Shown: positions 33,292 to 42,804, counted from the first letter of the stretch. The stretch: DNA of 64,000 nt from Georgenia sp. M64 (GCF_038049925.1 NZ_CP145809.1:124001-188000), one strand, 5' to 3'. Program-made: numbers and translations. Notes: generated from the sequence alone by a model not told the origin.

Positions 33292-33326
33292 GAAGAGAAC
33301 GTCAGGGTATGCCGGACGTTCTCTTC
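33292..33326. other. Perfect 12-bp inverted repeat in the DUF4870-putA spacer
   Basis: GAAGAGAACGTC (33292-33303) and GACGTTCTCTTC (33315-33326) pair exactly around 11 bases. The arms are A/T-richer than their surroundings. No gene ends here: both neighbours point away, so this is not an ordinary terminator. The 352-base spacer 33170-33521 also holds the putA promoter and operator; I see no gene in it. Confidence 0.75.
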
Positions 33327-33421
33327 GGCGTGTGGGCTGGCCGGTCCCGCCCGCACGACGTGAACCCGGTCACAGGTGGCGCACTCGTGACCGCGACCCG
33401 TGCCGCAGCGGCAGGCACCCC

Positions 33422-33450
33422 TTGACCGTGGCAGGGGGCGGTCCTACGGT
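33422..33450 (+). promoter_or_regulatory. putA promoter
   Basis: TTGACC (33422-33427) and TACGGT (33445-33450) are 17 bases apart, placing the start near 33457. Confidence 0.7.
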
Positions 33451-33459
33451 GGCCGCGTG

Positions 33460-33479
33460 GTCGGTAATTAATCACTGAC
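33460..33479. promoter_or_regulatory. 20-bp palindromic operator of putA
   Basis: GTCGGTAATTAATCACTGAC is symmetric at 16 of 20 positions and is an A/T island in GC-rich DNA. It lies just past the predicted start of putA transcription, where a bound repressor would block it. The GntR regulator gene after putA is the likely binder. Confidence 0.75.
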
Positions 33480-33521
33480 TACGATGCGCGCACACCCGGC
33501 GCGCCGTTACGGAGGACCGCC

Positions 33522-36500
33522 ATGACCGCACGCACCGCACCCGTCACCGAGCCCGCCGTCCCCGCGGACGTCAGCGCCCTGGTGGAGGACGCCGTCGCTC
33601 TCGCGGACCGGTGGCTCGCCGCCACGGAGGCCGGGCAGTCGGCCTCGGAGCGTGCCACGAGCGAGCAGCTCGCGGGCCTCGTCGGGGACGCCGAGGGCCT
33701 CGACCTCGCAGTGCGGTTCGTCGACCGGGTCGCCCGGCCCGAGGACGCCCGTGTCGCGGCCAAGGAGCTCTCGACCATCTCCTCCGCCGCGGCCGCGGGC
33801 TTCCTCTCCACCACGGACCGGGCCCTGCTCGGGGTCGGCGCCCGGGTGGCCCGGCTCGCCCCGGGTGTCGTCGTCCCGCTCGCGCGGCGGCGCCTGCGCC
33901 AGCTGGTCGGCCACCTCGTCGTCGACGCCCACGACCCCGCTCTCGCCGAGCACCTCGCCCGCGCCCGCAGCGAGGGCTTCCGGCTCAACATCAACCTCCT
34001 CGGCGAGGCGGTCCTCGGTGAGCGCGAGGCGGCCGGCCGCGCCGAGCGCACCCGTGCGCTCCTCGGCCGCGAGGACGTCGACTACGTCTCGATCAAGGTC
34101 TCCTCGCTCGTCTCCCAGATCTCCACCTGGGACACCGAGGGCACGGTCGCCCGGGTCATCGAGCGCCTCCGGCCCGTCTACCGTGCCGCCGTCGCCCGCT
34201 CGCCGCACGCCTTCGTCAACATGGACATGGAGGAGTACCGCGACCTCGACCTCACCATCGAGGTCTTCACGGCGCTGCTGTCCGAGCCCGAGTTCCACGA
34301 CCTCGAGGCCGGCATCGTGCTCCAGGCCTACCTTCCCGACTCCGCCGCGGCGCTCGAGCGGCTCGTCGAGTTCGCCCGCGGCCGCGTCGCCGCCGGCCGG
34401 GCCCCGATCAAGATCCGCCTCGTCAAGGGCGCGAACCTGTCCATGGAGCAGGTGGAGGCCGAGCTGCACGGCTGGGCCCAGGCGCCCTACACCTCCAAGG
34501 CCGAGGTGGACGCGAACTACCTGCGCCTCGTCGAACGGGTGCTGCGCCCGGACCTCGTGGGCGTGGTCCGGGTGGGCGTTGCCTCGCACAACCTCTACGA
34601 CGTCGCCCTCTCCCACCTCCTCGCGCAGACGCGTGGCGTGAGCGCGGCGCTCGACGTCGAGATGCTCCAGGGCATGGCGCCCTCGCAGGCCCGCGCGGTG
34701 CGCGACACGGTCGGCGCCGTCATCCTCTACACCCCGGTGGTCGCGCCCGAGGACTTCGACGTCGCCGTCTCCTACCTCATCCGGCGCCTGGAGGAGAACG
34801 CGCAGTCGCAGAACTTCCTCCACGGGCTCTTCGCCGGCGCGCCGGGGGCCATGGCCGATCAGGAGCGGCGCTTCCGGGACTCCGTCGCCGACCTCGCCGC
34901 CGCCCCGACCTCGCCGCGCCGCACCGCCGACCGGCCCCCGGCCGGGCCGCGGTTCACCAACACCACCGACTCCGACCCCGCCCTGCCCGAGACCCGGGCC
35001 TGGGCGGCCGACGCCGTCGCCACCACCCCGCCGCCCCTGACCTCCCGCATGCTCGGCTCCGCGGCCGAGGTCGACGACGTCGTCGCGATTGGCCGCGACG
35101 CCCAGCCCGCCTGGGCCGCCCGGCCGGGGCGGGAGCGGGCCGCGGTCCTGCGCCGCGCCGCCGACGAGCTCGAGGCCCGCCGTGGCGCTCTCGTCACGGT
35201 GATGGCCGCCGAGGGTGGCAAGACCGTCGCCGAGGCCGACCCCGAGGTCTCCGAGGCCATCGACTTCGCCCGGTACTACGCCGATCGCGCCGAGGAGCTC
35301 GACGGGCCGGGGCTGCTCAGCGACGGCGCCAGCTTCACCCCGCCGGTGCTCACCCTGGTCACCCCGCCCTGGAACTTCCCCGTCGCCATCCCCACCGGCG
35401 GTGTGCTCGCCGCGCTGGCCGCCGGCTCCGCCGTCGTCATCAAGCCCGCCCACCCGGTGCCCGGGTGCACCGAGCCGGCCATGGCCGCCCTCCACGCCGC
35501 CGGGATCCCCGGGGACGTCCTCCAGGTGGTCCGGGCCGACGAGCGCGAGGTCGGGCGGGCCCTGGTCTCCCACGAGGGCGTCGACACCGTGATCCTCACC
35601 GGCGCCGCGGAGACGGCGGAGATGTTCGCCTCCTGGCGCACCGGCCGGCCCGGCGGGCCGCGCGTGCTCGGCGAGACCTCCGGCAAGAACTCCCTCGTCA
35701 TCACCCCCGCCGCCGACTACGACCTCGCCGTCGCCGACCTCGTCCGCAGCGCGTTCGGGCACGCCGGTCAGAAGTGCTCCGCGGCCTCGCTCGTCATCCT
35801 CGTCGGCTCGGCGGGCCGCTCGGAGCGGCTGCACCGCCAGCTCGTCGACGCCGTCACGTCCCTGCGGGTCGGGTGGCCCACCGATCTCGGCACCACCATG
35901 GGACCGGTCATCGAGCCGCCCACCGGCAAGCTCCACCGGGCCCAGACCACCCTCGACGCCGGCGAGAGCTGGCTGGTCGAGCCGCGCAGCCTCGACGACA
36001 CCGGACGTCTGTGGTCCCCGGGCCTCAAGGACGGCGTCGCCCCCGGCTCCTTCTTCCACCAGACCGAGTGCTTCGGTCCGGTGCTGGGCATCATGCGGGT
36101 CGAGACCCTCGCCGAGGCCGTCGAGCTCCAGAACGCCACCGCCTACGGCCTCACCGGCGGGCTGCACTCCCTCGACGAGGCCGAGATCGAGTACTGGCTC
36201 GACCGCGTCGAGGTCGGCAACGCCTACGTCAACCGCCACATCACCGGCGCCATCGTCCAGCGCCAGCCCTTCGGCGGGTGGAAGGCCTCGGCCATGGGAC
36301 CCGGCGCCAAGGCCGGTGGCCCCAACTACGTGGCCGAGCTGGGCACCTGGGCCCCCGACGGCGTCCCCACCCGCCAGGCGGAGCCGCCCGCCCACGTGCG
36401 CCACGCGCTCTCGGACTACACCGGGCTCGTCATCTCCCAGGCCGACCGGTCCTGGCTGCGGTCCGCCGTCGCCTCCGACGCCGCCGCGTGGCAGGCGGAT

Positions 36501-36995
36501 CTCGGCCGCGCCGCCGACCCCACGGGGCTGTCCGTGGAGGAGAACGTCCTGCGCTACCGGCCCGCCCCGCTGACGGTGCGGACGGTCCCCGGTGCCGCGG
36601 TCGTCGAGCTCGTGCGGGTCCTTCTCGCCGCCGAGCTGGCCGGCACCCCCGTGCGGGTGAGCCTCGACCCGGCCACCAGCGCGGCCCTGAAGGACCTCGA
36701 CGGCGCGGGGGAGGGGGCCAGGGCAGGCCTGCGGCGCCTCGCCGAGCACGTCGACCGCGCCGAGACGGCGGACGAGCTCGTGGACCGGGTGCGGCGCGAC
36801 GGGCTCGAGCGGGTGCGCGTGATCGGCACCGGACCCGAGGCGTCGGCGCTCGTCGACGCCCTGTGGACCCCGGACGTGACGGTCCTGCACGGGCCGGTCC
36901 TGGCCACCGGGCGACGCGAGCTCCTCGGGGTGCTGCGCGAGCAGGCCGTCTCCCGCACGCTCCACCGCTTCGGCCACCTGCCGGCGCACCGGTGA
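33522..36995 (+). CDS. putA: Bifunctional proline dehydrogenase / glutamate-semialdehyde dehydrogenase
   Basis: A 1157-residue PutA oxidising proline to glutamate in two steps. The FAD-dependent PRODH barrel spans about residues 50-440 (LNINLLGEAVLGEREA, DYVSIKVSSL, VNMDMEEYRDL, IRLVKGANL, EMLQGMAPSQ); the aldehyde dehydrogenase spans about 500-960 (TPPWNFPVAIPTGG, LGETSGKNSLVI, catalytic Cys752 in GHAGQKCSAAS); a C-terminal region of about 200 residues follows. There is no N-terminal ribbon-helix-helix, so it does not repress itself. GGAGGA precedes the ATG. A promoter and palindromic operator lie upstream, and a GntR regulator follows by 34 bases. Confidence 0.96.
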   Translation: MTARTAPVTEPAVPADVSALVEDAVALADRWLAATEAGQSASERATSEQLAGLVGDAEGLDLAVRFVDRVARPEDARVAAKELSTISSAAAAGFLSTTDRALLGVGARVARLAPGVVVPLARRRLRQLVGHLVVDAHDPALAEHLARARSEGFRLNINLLGEAVLGEREAAGRAERTRALLGREDVDYVSIKVSSLVSQISTWDTEGTVARVIERLRPVYRAAVARSPHAFVNMDMEEYRDLDLTIEVFTALLSEPEFHDLEAGIVLQAYLPDSAAALERLVEFARGRVAAGRAPIKIRLVKGANLSMEQVEAELHGWAQAPYTSKAEVDANYLRLVERVLRPDLVGVVRVGVASHNLYDVALSHLLAQTRGVSAALDVEMLQGMAPSQARAVRDTVGAVILYTPVVAPEDFDVAVSYLIRRLEENAQSQNFLHGLFAGAPGAMADQERRFRDSVADLAAAPTSPRRTADRPPAGPRFTNTTDSDPALPETRAWAADAVATTPPPLTSRMLGSAAEVDDVVAIGRDAQPAWAARPGRERAAVLRRAADELEARRGALVTVMAAEGGKTVAEADPEVSEAIDFARYYADRAEELDGPGLLSDGASFTPPVLTLVTPPWNFPVAIPTGGVLAALAAGSAVVIKPAHPVPGCTEPAMAALHAAGIPGDVLQVVRADEREVGRALVSHEGVDTVILTGAAETAEMFASWRTGRPGGPRVLGETSGKNSLVITPAADYDLAVADLVRSAFGHAGQKCSAASLVILVGSAGRSERLHRQLVDAVTSLRVGWPTDLGTTMGPVIEPPTGKLHRAQTTLDAGESWLVEPRSLDDTGRLWSPGLKDGVAPGSFFHQTECFGPVLGIMRVETLAEAVELQNATAYGLTGGLHSLDEAEIEYWLDRVEVGNAYVNRHITGAIVQRQPFGGWKASAMGPGAKAGGPNYVAELGTWAPDGVPTRQAEPPAHVRHALSDYTGLVISQADRSWLRSAVASDAAAWQADLGRAADPTGLSVEENVLRYRPAPLTVRTVPGAAVVELVRVLLAAELAGTPVRVSLDPATSAALKDLDGAGEGARAGLRRLAEHVDRAETADELVDRVRRDGLERVRVIGTGPEASALVDALWTPDVTVLHGPVLATGRRELLGVLREQAVSRTLHRFGHLPAHR

Positions 36996-37029
36996 GCCGG
37001 CCGGTGCGGGCAGCGGTGCGGGGGCCACG

Positions 37030-37689
37030 GTGCTGAACCGCTCCAGCCTCAAGGACCAGGCCCTGGAGGTCATCCGCCAGGACCTCGTCTCCGGGGAGAT
37101 CAGGCCCGGCGAGATCCACTCCGCCGCGTCGATGGCCTCGCGCCTGGGCACCTCGTCCGGGCCGGTGCGCGAGGCCATGCTCACCCTCGTCGAGCAGGGA
37201 ATCATGGAGGTGGTGCCCAACCGGGGCTTCCGGGTCACCGACCTCTCGGACCACGACCTCGACGAGGTCCACGAGCTCCGCATGATGCTCGAGGTCCCGG
37301 CCATGGGCCGTCTCGCCGAGCTCGGCCTCGGCGCCCACGCCGGCGCCGTCCGCACGGCGGCCCGGCGCTGCGAGGAGGCCGCCCGCCGCCAGGACCTCAG
37401 CGAGTTCCTCGTCACCGACCGCGAGTTCCACCTCGGCCTGCTGGAGCTCCTCGGCAACGGCCGGCTCGTGAAGTTCGTGGGTCAGCTGCGCGACCAGACC
37501 CGCCTCTACGGCCTGCAGGTGCTCGCCCGCGAGGGCCGGCTCCAGGAGTCGGCCGCGGAGCACGTCGAGCTCCTCGCGGCCATCGACGACGGCGACGCCG
37601 CACGGACCGCCCAGGTCATGGCTCGTCACCTCGCCCACGCCCGCAGCGACTGGGGGCCCGGGCCGGCGACGGCGCTCGCCCCGTCCTGA
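37030..37689 (+). CDS. GntR-family regulator, FCD subfamily, probable putA regulator
   Basis: A 219-residue regulator with an N-terminal winged helix (LKDQALEVIRQDLVSGEIRPGEIHSAASMASRLGTSSGPVREAMLTLVEQGIMEVVPNRGFRV) and a helical FCD effector domain carrying the usual metal-ligand pattern: the Asp/His of VTDREFHLGLLE, the His of AEHVELLAAI and of MARHLAH. The GTG start is 34 bases after putA and probably shares its transcript. The adjacency to putA and the 20-bp palindrome upstream of putA suggest control of proline catabolism. Confidence 0.88.
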   Translation: MLNRSSLKDQALEVIRQDLVSGEIRPGEIHSAASMASRLGTSSGPVREAMLTLVEQGIMEVVPNRGFRVTDLSDHDLDEVHELRMMLEVPAMGRLAELGLGAHAGAVRTAARRCEEAARRQDLSEFLVTDREFHLGLLELLGNGRLVKFVGQLRDQTRLYGLQVLAREGRLQESAAEHVELLAAIDDGDAARTAQVMARHLAHARSDWGPGPATALAPS

Positions 37690-37729
37690 GGGGCCCCGCG
37701 CATTCCCGGCCGGCTCGACCGACCGACGT

Positions 37730-37741
37730 GGAAGCGCTTCC
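37730..37741. promoter_or_regulatory. LacI-type operator GGAAGCGCTTCC
   Basis: A perfect 12-bp palindrome with central CG, two bases before a possible -10 TAACCT (37744-37749) of the next gene. It shares the GGAA...GCGC...TTCC pattern with the sites at 9729 and 18180. Confidence 0.6.
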
Positions 37742-37795
37742 GCTAACCTGTGGGGGCGGCCCGGAGCGGTCCGCCGGGCGGGCCGGGAGGTGCGG

Positions 37796-38506
37796 ATGAG
37801 CGGGGCGGAGTTCGCGCTCGTCGCGGTGACGATCACCCTCGCCGCCGGCCTCCAGTCCTCCATCGGGTTCGGCCTCGGCCTGTTCGCCGCGCCCGTCATC
37901 GCGCTCGTCGACCCCACGCTCCTGCCGGGCGCCGTCGTCATCCTCGGCACGTCGGTCGCGCTCCTGGTCGCCGTCCGCGAGCGCGCGAGCATCGACTTCC
38001 GCGGTGCCGGGTGGGCGATGGTCGGACGTCTGCCGGGAACCGCCGTCGGCGCCGCCCTCGTCGCCACCCTGCCCACGCGGGGGCTCAGCCTGGCCCTGGC
38101 CGCCTCCGTCCTCGCCGGCGTGGGCCTGAGCATCGCCGGGTGGCGGCCGGTGCCCCGGCGACGAGCCGTCGTCGCCGCGGGGCTCGCCTCCGGCGTCATG
38201 GGCACGGCGACGGCGATCGGCGGACCGCCCATGGCGCTGGTCTGGCAGGGCTCGTCGGGCCCACGCATGCGCGGGACGATGAGCGCCTACTTCATCGCCG
38301 GCTCCGTGTTCTCGCTCGTGGCGCTGCTCGCCGTCGGCGCGCTCGAGGCCCGGACGGTGACGATCGCCGTGGCGCTCCTGCCCGCCCTCGTCCTCGGCTT
38401 CGTCCTGTCGCGGCTCGTGCGCCCCTGGCTCGACGCGAACCGGCTGCGCACCGCGGCGCTGGCCGTCTCGGCGGCGGGTGCGGTGCTCGTCGTCGTCGCG
38501 GGCTGA
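37796..38506 (+). CDS. TauE/SafE-family membrane permease
   Basis: A 236-residue protein with about eight hydrophobic helices; the halves begin with similar motifs (LAAGLQSSIGFGLGLFAAPVIAL and LASGVMGTATAIGGPPMALVW), as in the sulfite exporter TauE/SafE family (DUF81). These transport organosulfonates, sulfite or small organic anions. The ATG at 37796 has GGGAGG upstream; GTG 37790 overlaps that site. The LacI-type operator before it suggests carbon-source control, which would point to a sugar acid or similar anion as cargo. That last step is inference. Confidence 0.82.
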   Translation: MSGAEFALVAVTITLAAGLQSSIGFGLGLFAAPVIALVDPTLLPGAVVILGTSVALLVAVRERASIDFRGAGWAMVGRLPGTAVGAALVATLPTRGLSLALAASVLAGVGLSIAGWRPVPRRRAVVAAGLASGVMGTATAIGGPPMALVWQGSSGPRMRGTMSAYFIAGSVFSLVALLAVGALEARTVTIAVALLPALVLGFVLSRLVRPWLDANRLRTAALAVSAAGAVLVVVAG

Positions 38507-38584
38507 CGCGGCGCGCCACGCGCGAGCGCGGGGTAAGCGCCAGGGCGATCCTTCCCGTCCGGCGCGCGCAGGAGTACCTTCCGC

Positions 38585-38594
38585 GACACGTGTC
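38585..38594. promoter_or_regulatory. Palindrome GACACGTGTC before the subtilase gene
   Basis: A perfect 10-bp palindrome 50 bases before the start codon, with a possible -10 TACCTT near 38575. It may be an operator. Confidence 0.35.
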
Positions 38595-38644
38595 TCGTAG
38601 ATGAGGCGGTGGCGGGCGACGGCGTCGCCAGAAGGGTCACGTCC

Positions 38645-41600
38645 ATGGAACCTCGCGCACTTCGCCGGTGGGGGGTGGCGGCGCTCGCCGTGCCGACCCT
38701 CGCCCTGACCCTCGCCGTCGCCCCCGCCGGGGCGGCCCCCTCGCCCACCGCACCCGACGCGTTCAGCGCCGAGGCGCTCGAGCCGGACGGCACCGTCACC
38801 GCCGGGAAGTCCGCGTCGTCCCGCCTCGCGCGCACCCCCGACGCCCTCCTGGAGCGTTCGGACGGCGACCCGGTCAACGTGGTCATCAAGCTCGACTACG
38901 ACGCCGTCGCCAGCTACGCCGGCGGCGTCGACGGCCTCGCCGCGACCAGCCCGCGGGTGACCGGGCGCAAGCTCACCGGCGCCACGCCGGCCGAGCGCGC
39001 CTACGGCCGCCACGTCGCCGCGCTCGAGAGCGACGTCGTCGCCGACCTCGCCGCCGCCGTGCCGGCACTCGAGGTCGGGCAGTCCCTGCGCACCGTCTAC
39101 GGCGGCGTCTCGGCCGTCATCCCCGCGGCCGCGGTCGAGGACGTCCTCGCCGTCGACGGCGTCGTGGCGGTCCAGCTCGACGAGCTGCGCCAGCCGCTCA
39201 CCGACGCCAGCCCGGCGTTCGTCAACGCCCCGCCCGTCTACACCGCCCTGGGCGGTCCGGCCGACGCCGGCGCCGGCGTCATCTACGGCAACCTCGACAG
39301 CGGCGTCTGGCCCGAGCACCCCTCCTTCGCCGACCTCGGCAACCTCGATGCCCCGCCGGGACCGGCGCGGGAGTGCGACTTCGGGGACAACCCGCTCACC
39401 GCCGAGACCGACGTGTTCGCGTGCCAGAACAAGCTCATCGGCGGCGCGGCCTTCCTCGACACGTACCTCGACAGCCCCGCCCGCGCGGCCGCCGAGCCCT
39501 TCCACACCGCCCGTGACTCCGACGGGCACGGCACCCACACCGCCTCCACCACCGCCGGCAACGTGGTCGACAGCGCCGAGGTGTTCGGCGTCGAGCGCGG
39601 CCCGGTGCAAGGCATCGCGCCCGGCGCCTGGGTGATGGAGTACAAGGTCTGCGGCGTCCAGGGCTGCTTCGACTCCGACTCGGCCGCAGCCGTCGGGCAG
39701 GCCATCACGGACGGCGTCGACGTCATCAACTTCTCCATCTCCGGCGGCACCGACCCCTTCACCGACCCGGTCGAGCTGGCCTTCCTCGACGCCTACGCCG
39801 CCGGCGTGTTCGTCTCCACCTCCGCCGGCAACGACGGCCCCGGTGCCTCCACGGCGAACCACCTCTCGCCGTGGGTGACCTCCGTGGCGGCCTCGACCCA
39901 GACCCGCGAGTTCGCCACCACGCTCGAGCTGGACGCCGGCGGCGCCACCTTCACGGTCGACGGCGCGTCCATCACCGCCGGCGCCGGCCCGCGGACCGTG
40001 GTGATGTCCTCCGCGGCGCCGTACTCCGACCCGCTGTGCCTCAGGCCCGCTCCCGCCGGCACCTTCCAGGGCGTCATCGTCGCCTGCCAGCGCGGTCAGA
40101 ACGCCCGCGTGGACAAGGGCCACAACGTCCTCCAGGGCGGCGCCGAGGGGATGATCCTCTACAACCCCACGCTCCAGGACAACGAGACCGACTCCCACTG
40201 GCTGCCCACTGTCCACCTGGCCGACGGCACCGACTTCGTCGCCTTCATGACGACGCACGCCGGAGAGACGATCATGGGGTCCTTCGCGGCTGGCGAGGCA
40301 CGTGACGGCCAGGGCGACGTCATGGCCGCCTTCTCCTCCCGCGGCCCCGCAGGCCTGACCATCAAGCCCGACCTCACCGCACCCGGCGTGCAGATCCTCG
40401 CCGGCGACACCCCGGTCATGGAGACCATCACCAGCGGCCCGGCGGGGGAGTACTTCCAGGCCATCGCGGGGACGTCGATGTCCTCCCCGCACGTCGCCGG
40501 CGCCGGCGCGCTCCTCATGGCCGCACACCCGAACTGGACGCCCGGCCAGGTCCGCTCCGCCCTCATGACCACCGCCGTCACCGACGTCGTCAAGGAGGAC
40601 CTCACCACCCCCGCCGACCCGTTCGACATGGGTTCGGGTCGCATCGACGTCGGCGCCGCGGCGGCCGCGGTCCTCACCCTGGACGAGACCGAGGAGCGGT
40701 TCCTCGCCCTCGGTGGCAGTGAGCTCACCGCGATCGACCTCAACATCCCGTCGATCAACGCCCCCACGATGCCCGGGTCCATCACGACGACGCGCACGGT
40801 CACCAACCACACCTCGACCATCCAGAAGATCGACGTGACCACGGCGGCGCCCGAGGGCACCTCGATCACCGTGACGCCGGCGAAGTTCAACGTCCTGCCC
40901 GGACGGTCGCAGACCCTCACGGTGACCATCGCCGCTGCGGAGGCGACGGGCGAGCAGCAGTTCGGCAGCATCCTCCTCACCCCCAAGGGCCGCGGCGGAG
41001 CCCTGCACCTGCCGGTCGCGTTCGTGCCCACCCAGGGCGCGATCAGCCTCAGCCAGTCCTGCGACCCCGCGTCGATCGCCGTCGGCGGCCTCACCGAGTG
41101 CACCGTCGAGGCCGTCAACAACACCTTCGACGAGCAGGCGGTCGACCTGACGACGACGGTCAACCAGCCGCTCCTTCTCCGGGCCGCCGCGGGCGCCGTT
41201 CTCACCGGTCCGCGGAGCGCCACGGCGCAGGCGACCCTCGCAGGGGCTGCTCTCGGTGTGCCGGACGTCGCGCCGGGTGCATCGCCGGCAGGTGGGTACC
41301 TCGCGCTGTCCCTGTTCGGGATCGCGCCGACCGTCGTCGGCGACGAGGACATCGTGAACTTCAGCGTCCCGGCCTTCGAGTTCGCCGGGCAGACGTGGAA
41401 CACGCTCGGCGTGGACTCCAACGGCTACCTCGTCGTCGGTGGCGGGACGAGCGAGGACAACAACTGCTGCAACCTCCCGGCCGGCCCCGACCCGGCCCCG
41501 CCGAACAACGTGCTCGCCCCGTTCTGGACCGACCTCGACGGCACCGGGGCGCCCGGGATCTACGCGGGCACGCTCACGGACGGTGTGAACACCTGGCTCG

Positions 41601-41962
41601 TCATCGAGCACCAGGTCAACGTCTGGGGCACCACGGACCTCCGGAGCTTCCAGACGTGGATCGGCGTGAACGGTGTCGAGGACATCTCGTTCACCTACGC
41701 CGCGCCTCAGCTTGACCCGGCCGGTCAGGACTTCCTCGTCGGTGCCGAGAACGCGCTCGGCCAGGGCGACATGGAGGCGGTCCTGCCCAGCGTCGACCTG
41801 CGGGTGACGTCCACCGACGCCACCCCGGGCGGGAGCCTCGTCTACACGGTCACGGCCGAGGGGCTGCGCGCCGGCGCCGGGCTCGTGACCACGTCGATGA
41901 CCGCGGGCGGTGTCCCCGGGACCACCGTGGTCCGCACCCCGGTGGAGGTGACGCGCCGGTAA
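38645..41962 (+). CDS. Secreted subtilisin-like serine protease (S8), large multidomain
   Basis: A 1105-residue exported protease. The signal peptide is MEPRALRRWGVAALAVPTLA followed by LTLAVAPAGA; an inhibitor-like propeptide follows (VVIKLDYDAVASYAGG, VAALESDVVADL, about 75-195). The catalytic triad is Asp218 (GNLDSGVWPEHP), His295 (DGHGTHTA) and Ser611 (GTSMSSPHVAG). A PA insert (about 430-540) separates His from Ser, as in plant-like cucumisin-type subtilases. After about residue 690 come Fn3-like beta domains. No sortase signal or membrane anchor ends the chain, so it is probably released. ATG 38645 follows AGAAGG. A strong hairpin terminator follows. Confidence 0.93.
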   Translation: MEPRALRRWGVAALAVPTLALTLAVAPAGAAPSPTAPDAFSAEALEPDGTVTAGKSASSRLARTPDALLERSDGDPVNVVIKLDYDAVASYAGGVDGLAATSPRVTGRKLTGATPAERAYGRHVAALESDVVADLAAAVPALEVGQSLRTVYGGVSAVIPAAAVEDVLAVDGVVAVQLDELRQPLTDASPAFVNAPPVYTALGGPADAGAGVIYGNLDSGVWPEHPSFADLGNLDAPPGPARECDFGDNPLTAETDVFACQNKLIGGAAFLDTYLDSPARAAAEPFHTARDSDGHGTHTASTTAGNVVDSAEVFGVERGPVQGIAPGAWVMEYKVCGVQGCFDSDSAAAVGQAITDGVDVINFSISGGTDPFTDPVELAFLDAYAAGVFVSTSAGNDGPGASTANHLSPWVTSVAASTQTREFATTLELDAGGATFTVDGASITAGAGPRTVVMSSAAPYSDPLCLRPAPAGTFQGVIVACQRGQNARVDKGHNVLQGGAEGMILYNPTLQDNETDSHWLPTVHLADGTDFVAFMTTHAGETIMGSFAAGEARDGQGDVMAAFSSRGPAGLTIKPDLTAPGVQILAGDTPVMETITSGPAGEYFQAIAGTSMSSPHVAGAGALLMAAHPNWTPGQVRSALMTTAVTDVVKEDLTTPADPFDMGSGRIDVGAAAAAVLTLDETEERFLALGGSELTAIDLNIPSINAPTMPGSITTTRTVTNHTSTIQKIDVTTAAPEGTSITVTPAKFNVLPGRSQTLTVTIAAAEATGEQQFGSILLTPKGRGGALHLPVAFVPTQGAISLSQSCDPASIAVGGLTECTVEAVNNTFDEQAVDLTTTVNQPLLLRAAAGAVLTGPRSATAQATLAGAALGVPDVAPGASPAGGYLALSLFGIAPTVVGDEDIVNFSVPAFEFAGQTWNTLGVDSNGYLVVGGGTSEDNNCCNLPAGPDPAPPNNVLAPFWTDLDGTGAPGIYAGTLTDGVNTWLVIEHQVNVWGTTDLRSFQTWIGVNGVEDISFTYAAPQLDPAGQDFLVGAENALGQGDMEAVLPSVDLRVTSTDATPGGSLVYTVTAEGLRAGAGLVTTSMTAGGVPGTTVVRTPVEVTRR

Positions 41963-41968
41963 GCGCTG

Positions 41969-42004
41969 CGCGGTGGGTGGCTGCTGGGGGCGCCACCCAC
42001 CGCG
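41969..42004 (+). terminator. Perfect 13-bp hairpin terminator after the protease gene
   Basis: CGCGGTGGGTGGC (41969-41981) and GCCACCCACCGCG (41992-42004) pair exactly around ten bases, directly after the stop codon. Confidence 0.82.
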
Positions 42005-42050
42005 GGGCGCCACTGGCGCGTGCCACGTCGTTCGTCACCGAAGGACCACC

Positions 42051-42761
42051 ATGACCACCGAAGCGCGCCGCAACCCCGTCGGTCCCGAGAAGCGCCCGGA
42101 CGGGACGCCCGCCTGCGAGACGGGCGACCTCATCATCATCCACAACCTCTTCCGCCGGCTCTACGCCGAGGCGCCGCAGCTCGTCCGCGCGGTGCCCGAC
42201 GGCAGCGCCGAGCGGACCCGGGTGGTCGCCGACCACGTCGACGACCTCTCCCGCGCCCTCCACATCCACCACACCGGCGAGGACGAGGTCCTCTGGGACC
42301 GGCTCGAGCAGCGGGCCCCGGCGTGCGCGATGCACGTGGGGCAGATGCGCGAGCAGCACGCCCGGATCGCCGAGCTGCTGGACCGTCTCGACGGCGAGGT
42401 CGCCGCCTGGCGCGGTGGCGCGACCGCGGCGCACGGCGAGAGGGTCGCCGGGACCCTCGACGAGATCCGCGGCAGCCTCTTCAGCCACCTCGGCCAGGAG
42501 GAGGAGGACATCGCCCCGGTCGCGGCCGTCACCCTCACCCAGGCGGAGTGGGACCTCATGGGTGAGCACGGCATGGCCCGGATCCCCAAGGACAAGCTGC
42601 TCATGCAGCTCGGCGCCATCCTGGACGGCCTCGACCCGGAGGAGCGCAAGCACTTCCTCAAGAACGTGCCCGCACCCGCGCGGCTGCTGTGGGCGCTGCT
42701 CGGCAGGCGCAGGTACGCCCAGGCCAAGCGCGAGCTCTACGCCGACCTCACCCCCGCCTGA
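42051..42761 (+). CDS. Hemerythrin-like domain protein
   Basis: A 236-residue protein with a four-helix hemerythrin-like (HHE) domain in residues about 20-165. Iron-ligand candidates are His in IIHNLFRRLY, HIHHTGEDEVLW (His/Glu), the His of MREQHARI, and the His/Glu of LFSHLGQEEEDI. Such domains bind oxygen or sense redox or NO. The C-terminal helical part (AQAKRELYADLTPA) is characteristic of actinobacterial members. The ATG follows GAAGGA. It is convergent with metH. Confidence 0.85.
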   Translation: MTTEARRNPVGPEKRPDGTPACETGDLIIIHNLFRRLYAEAPQLVRAVPDGSAERTRVVADHVDDLSRALHIHHTGEDEVLWDRLEQRAPACAMHVGQMREQHARIAELLDRLDGEVAAWRGGATAAHGERVAGTLDEIRGSLFSHLGQEEEDIAPVAAVTLTQAEWDLMGEHGMARIPKDKLLMQLGAILDGLDPEERKHFLKNVPAPARLLWALLGRRRYAQAKRELYADLTPA

Positions 42762-42804
42762 CGGGCGTCCAACCCGGTCCGGCCTCAGCAGGGCGGGCCG
42801 TTGT

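Noticed and set aside
33507-42013. Very long minus-strand open frames opposite putA and the subtilase
   Set aside because: The + strand carries complete, motif-bearing enzymes; the antisense products are low-complexity Gly/Ala/Val/Asp strings typical of shadow frames.
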